From: DATCZB01 sp035513215
GTDB lineage: Bacteria > Pseudomonadota > Gammaproteobacteria > Steroidobacterales > Rariloculaceae
NCBI GenBank assembly: GCA_035513215.1
Contig: DATKCK010000045.1
Location: forward strand, 1 to 29,029
Direction: 5' to 3'
DNA length: 29,029 bases
Of the stretch, positions 24,553-29,029 are shown one piece after another. Below the pieces are notes generated by a model. It was not told the origin of the DNA. It saw nothing but the letters and a program-made list of their open reading frames with translations, and did not search any database. The position numbers were made by a program, and so were the translations under genes. Numbering within the stretch: position 1 is the stretch's first letter; every line of letters begins with the position of its first letter.

Positions 24553-24578
24553 CTTATAGACCTGTCATTAGCATGACA
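24553..24578 (-). promoter_or_regulatory. Candidate -10 box and operator dyad for the surface protein gene
   Basis: On the minus strand a TATAAG -10-like box (24553-24558) lies 18 bases before the GTG start. Just upstream is the perfect dyad TGTCAT-TAGC-ATGACA (24563-24578). The TGACATA half (24574-24580) recurs inverted as TATGTCA at 24604-24610. Three related half-sites at a promoter suggest a dimeric repressor or activator site. Confidence 0.35.
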
Positions 24579-24658
24579 TATGTTCAGTGCAGCGGGTTGG
24601 GCTTATGTCAAACTGCCGTCGTTGCTGCAGTGGCGCCCCGGAGGATGCGGTTGCTTGA

Positions 24659-24931
24659 GACGTTGTTGGCGCCCCGGGCAGTATTCGAGAAGCCTTCTAT
24701 AGTCTAGCTTTCCGGCCAACCCAAAAGCCGAGTTACCCCCGTTCTTACCCCTCCAGTGGTGTCGTTTCGAACGGCGTATTGCGGTCCAGCGACGTGGGCA
24801 ACGCATTCCATCGAACCTATGCAAATTCGGCGTTTGAAGTCGCAGCCGATGTGGCAAAGGCGACAACGCAGCTCGAACGCGGCAACCCCTCATCCGATGT
24901 ACTCAAGAATGTACTAAAGAATCGTGGCTGA
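24659..24931 (+). pseudogene. Possible protein relic without start codon
   Basis: Ninety codons are open between a TGA (24656-24658) and a TGA (24929-24931), with only a TTG (24779) as a possible start. The last ~45 residues have a normal amphipathic look (EVAADVAKATTQLERGNPSS), and base composition is lower in GC than the neighbouring genes. I do not recognise a family. It may be chance; listed because it precedes an accessory region. Confidence 0.18.
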
Positions 24932-25111
24932 AGGTGGCCACCCGTGGAGCGCACTGGTCAAGAGCGGGAGGACGAACCCCCATGCTTTCCACGCCTACAG
25001 ACTTCCTTGGGGTTCCGTAGATGAGAAACTGGAGCGGGAAACGAGACTGAAATTCGCGCCCCACCATCTTGATTCCTCGATGTTTTCTCCTTCGCCTGTT
25101 CCGCCGGTGTA

Positions 25112-25132
25112 CTGAATGATGTACTCATTCAG
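25112..25132. terminator. Hairpin at the end of brnA
   Basis: CTGAATGA (25112-25119) and TCATTCAG (25125-25132) form a perfect 8-bp stem with a 5-base TGTAC loop. It overlaps the brnA stop codon (25129-25131), so it could stop transcription or protect the 3' end of the brnTA message. No T-run follows. Confidence 0.4.
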
Positions 25133-25365
25133 CGTGGCTGCTCCAGACGATCGGCCAACCACAGCTTGATGAGCGATTGACGGGTCACCCCGAGGCGCCG
25201 CGCCTCCCGGTCTATGGAGCGCACCATCCACGTTGGAAAATCCACGTTGACGCGCTTCGCCTCCAAACCCGGACGCCGGGCTTTTGCGAGATCCAGTTGA
25301 TCCATAATGCGCTCGCCGGTATCGAACTTCCGATCAAACGTCGCCGCCTTCATCCTCGCCTTCAT
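25129..25365 (-). CDS. brnA: BrnA-like antitoxin
   Basis: BrnA neutralises the RNase BrnT and represses the operon as a DNA-binding dimer. From the ATG at 25365 the product has 78 residues. It shows the family's N-terminal FDRKFDTGERIMDQLDLAKA and the C-terminal ribbon-helix-helix: RVNVDFPTWMVRSIDREARR then LGVTRQSLIKLWLADRLE. The ATG at 25365 has AGGTGG 6 bases upstream; the ATG at 25353 is also possible. The gene overlaps the 3' end of brnT, giving the toxin-first order known for BrnT/BrnA. Confidence 0.85.
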   Translation of the reverse strand: MKARMKAATFDRKFDTGERIMDQLDLAKARRPGLEAKRVNVDFPTWMVRSIDREARRLGVTRQSLIKLWLADRLEQPR

Positions 25366-25615
25366 AAATCGCCACCTCTTCATCTCGCGACCGCCTGACG
25401 GAAATCAATCGAATGTTCTCGCCGCGACGAGTCACTACGGCCGACCAATGCTTCTCTTCAAGCTTACCGATCACAACCCAACGCGGCTCATCAGTCACTC
25501 GCGCCGGGATTTCGACGAGAGCCGCGTCGCTCCAAAGCGCCTGCGCCTCCTCGAAATCGAGGCCGTGCTTACGCTTGTTTTCGGCGCTTTTCTCTGGGCC
25601 GTACTCAAAACCCAT
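25334..25615 (-). CDS. brnT: BrnT-family ribonuclease toxin
   Basis: BrnT toxins are small RNases with a RelE-like fold that stop translation when free of BrnA. The 93-residue product begins FEYGPEKSAENKRKHGLDFE, matching the family pattern of W/F-D-x-x-K-x-x-x-N-x-x-K-H-G-x-x-F. It continues with EIPARVTDEPRWVVIGKL and RRGENIRLISVRRSRDEEVAIYE, the RIIS.R-type strand and helix with basic residues. The usual length is 85-100. The start ATG lacks a clear ribosome site apart from AAGG close by. The first gene of a two-gene operon, with an AT-rich upstream segment. Confidence 0.85.
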   Translation of the reverse strand: MGFEYGPEKSAENKRKHGLDFEEAQALWSDAALVEIPARVTDEPRWVVIGKLEEKHWSAVVTRRGENIRLISVRRSRDEEVAIYEGEDEGGDV

Positions 25616-25621
25616 GCCTTA

Positions 25622-25660
25622 TCTATAGCACAAGCGATAGGTATAAAAAAGGTATATTTA
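25622..25660 (-). promoter_or_regulatory. brnTA promoter region with operator-like dyad
   Basis: Directly before brnT the sequence turns AT-rich. CTATAGC (25622-25628), ACAA and GCGATAG (25633-25639) form a dyad with one mismatch. GGTATA occurs twice (25639-25644, 25650-25655), and TATA-type -10 candidates are present. BrnA autoregulation is known in characterised systems, so this is a plausible operator. The exact -35/-10 pair is unclear. Confidence 0.4.
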
Positions 25661-25873
25661 ATATATTCTTCGGTCGAGTGGCGAGGTGGGGACCTTCGCC
25701 CGAGTGCTCACCGCCCAGGGCAGGATTGTCGGCATCGAAAACAGCGCGCAGGGCTGCCTGCCAGGGGCCTCAGACGCGTGCAGCCTGCGAGCCTGACTCA
25801 AAAGAGTCTCCGGAAAAGTCGGGCCGGCTCGATTGCACTACCTGTGCGCGACGTTGTGTTTCTCCCGCGTCAT

Positions 25874-26302
25874 TCAGTCCGAAGCAGCTGCGTCGGGCAC
25901 GACCAGGGATAAGGTCTGTCGGCGATTCTTTCGATAGAAGCGAAAATCGCCATCGAGCGTCCAGATGCATGCCGTGGGATGCAGTTCCGCCATCCTGACC
26001 AGGCAAGCATCGGCAAACGCCATCGGCCGGTCCCGGTACCGCCGCATCAGATCGCGCACATGCCGGTACTGTGCGTGGAAATCGAATTCCGAGCGCAGAA
26101 ACCCCGTGTCGACAAGCTCGAAAAAAACGTCCGTTCTGTGGCCGCCACGTTTGATCAGAAATAGGGCTTCGGAAATCACGGCGTCGCAAGTAAGCACCGA
26201 TGCGGGCGCGTGCTTCGACGCTTCGACAGCCCAATGGTGCCGAGCATCGTCTCGAGCGAGCAGTGCCACGAGCGGCCCCGTGTCCAGCAGCCACGTCTTC
26301 AC
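25874..26302 (-). CDS. PIN-domain ribonuclease toxin (VapC-like)
   Basis: PIN-domain toxins are metal-dependent RNases of type II toxin-antitoxin systems. The 142-residue product has the acidic active-site set: D7 (LLDTGPLVAL), E45 (AVISEALFLI), D98 (FADACLVRM) and D117/D119 (TLDGDF). The start is GTG at 26302, overlapping the antitoxin stop as GTGA (26299-26302). That gives tight coupling and the antitoxin-first order usual for VapBC-like pairs. The target RNA cannot be read from sequence. Confidence 0.87.
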   Translation of the reverse strand: MKTWLLDTGPLVALLARDDARHHWAVEASKHAPASVLTCDAVISEALFLIKRGGHRTDVFFELVDTGFLRSEFDFHAQYRHVRDLMRRYRDRPMAFADACLVRMAELHPTACIWTLDGDFRFYRKNRRQTLSLVVPDAAASD

Positions 26303-26547
26303 CGACCGTAATCGTCGAGATGCGCCGGATTGGTCGAGAGATCCGCGGGACCACCGCCAAGCTTTCCGATCAGCGGCTCGATGACCTCGTAAGCTGACTT
26401 CTCCGAGCCGGGTTCGGACGTTACGCCGTACGCGCGCAGCGCCTGGCGAACCAGACTCGCCCTCGAGACGCCTTCGCGCTTGGCACGCTCACGCAACGCC
26501 CGCGCTTCGGCCTTTGAAATACGCAGGGAAAGCGTTTCATCGTGCAT
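26299..26547 (-). CDS. Ribbon-helix-helix antitoxin paired with PIN toxin
   Basis: The 82-residue product has an N-terminal ribbon-helix-helix DNA-binding domain (TLSLRISKAEARALRERAKR, then GVSRASLVRQALRAYG). Its C-terminus is flexible, Gly/Pro-rich and likely to wrap the toxin (PLIGKLGGGPADLSTNP). It should repress its own promoter and block the PIN toxin encoded just downstream with a 4-base overlap. No Shine-Dalgarno sequence precedes the ATG; the promoter spacing suggests a leaderless message. Confidence 0.8.
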   Translation of the reverse strand: MHDETLSLRISKAEARALRERAKREGVSRASLVRQALRAYGVTSEPGSEKSAYEVIEPLIGKLGGGPADLSTNPAHLDDYGR

Positions 26548-26553
26548 TCAAGG

Positions 26554-26582
26554 AATGTAAGACAATTGCTCAGAAAACGCAA
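26554..26582 (-). promoter_or_regulatory. Candidate promoter of the RHH-PIN module
   Basis: The minus strand has TTGCGT (26577-26582), a 17-base spacer and TACATT (26554-26559). Transcription would begin about 7 bases downstream, at or next to the A of the antitoxin ATG (26547), which fits a leaderless mRNA. Confidence 0.45.
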
Positions 26583-26790
26583 TACACCTCGTAGATGGCC
26601 GCAAGACGAACTCCCCTATGTTCGCTCACGCACCGATCGAGGAAATGGCGGATGGTACAAAGTAGGTGAGCTAGCGGCGTGCGCCGAAGCGAGAGCGGAC
26701 TCCGTCCGGCATTCGGCCCGCCGCAAATGGCCCCAAGCACGCGCTGGGGATACCCGTCTACCGGGCACCATCAGACGAAGGAGGAGCGCA

Positions 26791-27342
26791 ATGTTTTTAC
26801 CACGATTCGCTGTCGGGACGATTGTCGCGGCGTTTCTGACTGCCGGGACTGCGTTTGCGCAGAGCAAGGAGGAACAGCAACGAGAGGAGCTGCGCGCACG
26901 CGCGGCGGAGACGCTCGACGAGCTGTTCATTGAGGTAGAGGGCTCGAAGGCGCTTTATGACAACGCAGTCGGGTATGCCGTGTTCGCGGTGACCAAAGCA
27001 GGCTTCTTCGTAACCGGAGGCGGCGGCTCGGGCGTGACCGTCGATAAAGCCGCGGGCGACACCGTTTACATGAAGATGGGGCTGGGCGGCGTCGGATTCG
27101 CCTTCGGCGGACAACAGTACGATATGGTGATCCTGTTCCAGACTGCCGATCGGCTCGAGACCTTCATCGACGGAGGGTGGGACGGTCAAGCGGCAGCCAA
27201 GGCGGTCGCGGGCAGCGAGACCGCGGGCGCGGGCTCGGGCTTCATCGACGGTGCCATCGTGTACACGTTGGGCGAGAAGGGTCTAATGGCGTCGGCTGAC
27301 GTTTCCGGCACGCGGTTCTGGGTCGATGAAGAGTTAAACTAG
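26791..27342 (+). CDS. Exported SYLF/YSC84 domain protein, copy 2
   Basis: The 183-residue product starts at ATG 26791 with AAGGAGGAG 5 bases upstream. It has a signal peptide (FLPRFAVGTIVAAFLTAGTAFA), a short charged helix (SKEEQQREELRARAAETLDE) and a SYLF domain (about 45-183: LYDNAVGYAVFAVTKAGF, GGGGSGVTVDKAAGD, QYDMVILFQTADRLETFIDGGW, then EKGLMASADVSGTRFWVDEEL). It lacks the Ala/Ser insert of copy 1 and looks only distantly related. The TAG stop (27340-27342) coincides with the first three bases of the insertion element, so the C-terminus may have been trimmed or replaced there. A longer frame from 26542 has no ribosome site and was rejected. Confidence 0.85.
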   Translation: MFLPRFAVGTIVAAFLTAGTAFAQSKEEQQREELRARAAETLDELFIEVEGSKALYDNAVGYAVFAVTKAGFFVTGGGGSGVTVDKAAGDTVYMKMGLGGVGFAFGGQQYDMVILFQTADRLETFIDGGWDGQAAAKAVAGSETAGAGSGFIDGAIVYTLGEKGLMASADVSGTRFWVDEELN

Positions 27343-27356
27343 GCGGACACATTGAC
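27340..27356 (+). repeat. Candidate left terminal inverted repeat
   Basis: TAGGCGGACACATTGAC; the first three bases are the stop codon of the upstream SYLF gene. It matches the right end at most of its positions if one gap is allowed. Confidence 0.4.
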
Positions 27357-27460
27357 CCGTTCGGCGACGACTTCGCGATCCACATATCCGCGGAAGCGCG
27401 CAGATCACCGAACAAACCAAGGCTTGCTAATCGCACGGTGACCGTTAGGATCGTCGGATC

Positions 27461-28518
27461 GTGCGTGACCTAGCCATCCTCTTCATCCACCTGATCGTGA
27501 CTTTGGCGCGCCTGCTGCGGCCGGGCGGTGTTCGCGGCGTCGTCGCTGAATCGTTGCTCCTCAAACAGCAGTTACTGGTCGTAAGCCGGTCCCGCGAGCG
27601 AGCGCCGAATCTGCGGCCAATGGAACGCATCGTTGTCGGTCTCTGCGCCGGTTTCATGCGCCCTGCCCGCTTTCCTCGACCATCCTCAGCTTTCACCGGG
27701 CACTGGTGAAAAGGAAGTACCGATTGCTATTCACGCCCAAGCGCCGCGGAAAGCCAGGCCCCAAGGGCCCTTCCGCTGAGTTGATCGAAGCCACCGTGGC
27801 GATGAAGCGGAGAAACCCGCGCTTCGGCTGCCCACGGATCGCTCAGCAACTCTCATATATATTCGGTATCGAGATCGACAAGGACGTCGTCCGTCGGGTG
27901 CTGGCGAAGCGTTACCGCCCGGATCCTCGCTCCGGCGGGCCCTCCTGGCTCACGCTTCTCGCACATACCAGAGATTCTTTGTGGTCCGCGGATCTATTCC
28001 GGTGCGAATCGCTGATCCTCAAGAGCCATTGGGTAATGGTCGTCATGGATCAGTTCACGAGGCGAGTCGTCGGCTTCGCGGTGAGTGTCGGCGATCTCGA
28101 TGGCCCCGCCGTCTGCCGAATGTTTAACGACATCATCTCCCGCAGAGATGCCCTGCCCCGCTATCTCAGCACCGATCACGACCCACTATTTGAGTTCCAC
28201 CGATGGAAGGCGAATCTCCGCATTCTCGAGGTGACTGAAGTGAAGACGGTGCCGTACGTGCCCTTGCCGCATCCGTTCGTGGAGCGACTGATCGACACGA
28301 TACGGCGCGAGTTTCTCGATCTCGTACCCTTTTGGACGACTCGCGACCTCGAGCGCAAGCTCGCAAGCTTCATGGACTATTACAACCGAAAGCGCGTTCA
28401 CCGCGCGCTCGACGGGGCCTTACCAGACACGGCATCTCGAACCAAGGTCATTCACCTGGATGACTATCGCTGGGAACCATGTTGTCGCGGGCTGTATCAG
28501 TTGCCTGTAGCGGCATAA
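27461..28518 (+). pseudogene. Integrase-core (DDE) transposase, frameshifted
   Basis: The first frame (27461-27709) starts at GTG and gives the family N-terminus (DLAILFIHLIVTLARLLRPG, ESLLLKQQLLVVSRSRERAPN). It loses homology after about GFMRPARF and stops at TGA 27707-27709. The second frame carries STILSFHRALVKRKYRLLF at 27676-27730 and continues to 28518 through a helix-turn-helix-like segment (KRRNPRFGCPRIAQQL). The catalytic core follows: D in SADLFRCES, D in STDHDPLF and E in HPFVERLI, ending RGLYQLPVAA. Homologues I know of read through in one frame of about 350 residues. The segment between FMRPAR and the FHRALV part is shorter here, so an out-of-frame deletion near 27665-27680 is likely. 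The DDE residues remain, but full-length protein cannot be made without frameshifting. A GTG at 27706 could start the core alone. Confidence 0.8.
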
Positions 28519-28520
28519 CT

Positions 28521-28536
28521 GCCAATTCGCCACCTA
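28521..28536 (-). repeat. Candidate right terminal inverted repeat
   Basis: Read on the minus strand this is TAGGTGGCGAATTGGC. Its first three bases are the stop codon of the truncated secreted protein on the right (28534-28536). Confidence 0.4.
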
Positions 28537-28728
28537 CACGTCCAACTCGGCCCAGAACGCGGCTTCGGCGTCGCTGCCAACGCGTTCCAAACTAGAGATT
28601 AGACGCTGTATTCGAGGGCTTTCTTCTGCCTCAGCAGAGCGAAACGGATGAATCGGCTCTTGACCGCTCGCTCGCCAGTAACACGCAAGGAGCAGCACTG
28701 TAGCGATGAACGGAGCAATCCTTCTCAC
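28534..28728 (-). pseudogene. Truncated secreted protein, N-terminal part only
   Basis: The frame starts at GTG 28728 (or the GTG at 28731), with GGGAG 7 bases before 28728. It encodes a signal peptide (RRIAPFIATVLLLACYWRASG) and then SPRIQRLISSLERVGSDAEA and AFWAELDV before a TAG at 28534-28536. The segment after the signal peptide resembles the start of exported esterases of the enterochelin esterase type (a helix ending in A-F-W-x-E). The body of such a protein, about 300 residues, is missing. The stop lies exactly where the right end of the insertion element begins, so the gene was probably cut by the element. The esterase link is tentative. Confidence 0.5.
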
Positions 28729-28941
28729 CACTTCGCTCCCTTAATCACCAAAAGGCTGCATCGGGTCGACGCGGGCCGACCAATACGCTCAGAAACCATA
28801 GCACCTGGCCGGCCGCCACGGAGACCACGGCCGCCGTTCAGATCTCGCCGCAGCGAGCGACCTGTATGGCGAGTCACTCCGGACACTCAACGGCCGCATT
28901 TCGTCGGGAAGCCCCGAAACTCGGCCGGCAACTCGACAGCG

Positions 28942-29029
28942 TCAGGCGTTGGGAAACAGGCTCGCGACGACTCCCATCGGGATATACAGCCGCATGGGAT
29001 CGGTCGTAAAGCGTTCGAACCCGTACTGC
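28942..29029 (-). CDS. C-terminal end of an unidentified gene cut by the window edge
   Basis: The minus strand is open from the right edge to a TGA at 28942-28944. It gives a 28-residue tail that includes YGFERFTTDPMRLYIPMGV and ends SLFPNA. The residue mix looks like real protein, but I do not recognise the family. The gene is on the same strand as the truncated secreted protein and ends about 210 bases before it; the sequence between holds nothing I can name. Confidence 0.4.
   Translation of the reverse strand, partial: QYGFERFTTDPMRLYIPMGVVASLFPNA

Larger units (their letters stand above)
24535..25128. other. Long intergenic region with a possible gene relic
   Basis: About 590 bases separate the surface protein from the brnA stop. 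It begins with the candidate promoter and operator of the surface gene. TGGCGCCCCGG occurs twice (near 24630 and 24667). A plus-strand frame is open from 24659 to a TGA at 24929-24931 without a good start. Its second half reads like protein (GNAFHRTYANSAFEVAADVA, ending LKNVLKNRG). I see no RNA gene. Confidence 0.35.
27340..28536 (+). mobile_element. Insertion sequence-like element with a broken DDE transposase
   Basis: A transposase of the integrase-core type fills this interval. The left edge reads TAGGCGGACACATTGAC. The reverse complement of the right edge reads TAGGTGGCGAATTGGC, an imperfect inverted match (TAGGnGG, then A and ATTG). The resulting length of about 1.2 kb fits one transposase gene plus short ends. 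I found no target duplication. The ends were found by eye and need confirmation; the transposase itself is clear. Confidence 0.5.

Noticed and set aside
24974..25015. Inverted GAACCCC / GGGGTTC pair
   Set aside because: A loop of about 28 bases and no tRNA-like arms; too weak to call.
26542..26790. N-terminal extension of SYLF copy 2
   Set aside because: The strong AAGGAGGAG site and signal peptide place the start at 26791; the extension overlaps the divergent antitoxin promoter.
1..29029. CRISPR array or defence cluster
   Set aside because: No spaced direct repeats and no cas, restriction or other defence genes beyond the two toxin-antitoxin pairs.

Overview
The window is GC-rich chromosomal DNA from a gammaproteobacterium. 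The best evidence is gene order: yebC-ruvC-ruvA-ruvB-(ybgC)-tolQ-tolR-tolA-tolB-pal-cpoB-queE-queC-tRNA-Lys, read on the minus strand from about 9.8 kb to 0.45 kb. This is the arrangement I know from pseudomonads and other gammaproteobacteria. The next block, sucA-sucB-lpdA, fits an aerobic respirer. Frequent Tat and lipoprotein signals, cytochrome c proteins, DUF4397, VCBS/FG-GAP and GlyGly-CTERM-like features suggest a free-living environmental lineage. I cannot name a genus.

Layout. (1) 1-454: the start of a secreted protein leaving the left edge, then non-coding DNA. (2) 455-9768: tRNA-Lys(TTT), queuosine genes queC/queE, the Tol-Pal envelope system, ruvBAC (Holliday junction processing) and yebC. 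All are on the minus strand and many stops and starts overlap. The usual ybgC thioesterase between ruvB and tolQ is reduced to a 57-residue C-terminal remnant, still joined by ATGA overlaps to both neighbours. (3) 9896-15573: 2-oxoglutarate dehydrogenase E1, E2 and E3, with a candidate promoter before sucA. (4) 15675-24534: envelope and periplasmic genes. These are a DUF5658 membrane protein, a monohaem cytochrome c lipoprotein, a DUF4397 lipoprotein, a SYLF/YSC84 protein, a Tat-exported dienelactone hydrolase-like enzyme, a dihaem cytochrome c lipoprotein, an MddA-type methanethiol S-methyltransferase, and a 920-residue surface protein with Ig-like and FG-GAP repeats ending in a GlyGly-CTERM-like tail.

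(5) 24535-29029 is an accessory region. It holds two toxin-antitoxin modules (BrnT/BrnA and a PIN toxin with a ribbon-helix-helix antitoxin), a second SYLF gene, a frameshifted DDE transposase inside a roughly 1.2-kb element, a truncated secreted-protein gene against that element, and the end of an unidentified gene at the right edge. Imperfect ends of the element begin TAGG and supply the stop codons of both flanking reading frames.

Most of the window is conventional. I found no CRISPR array, phage module or obvious multi-gene defence system. The most unusual points are the coupled ybgC remnant, the stop-donating ends of the insertion element, and the compact toxin-antitoxin modules, one of which looks leaderless.
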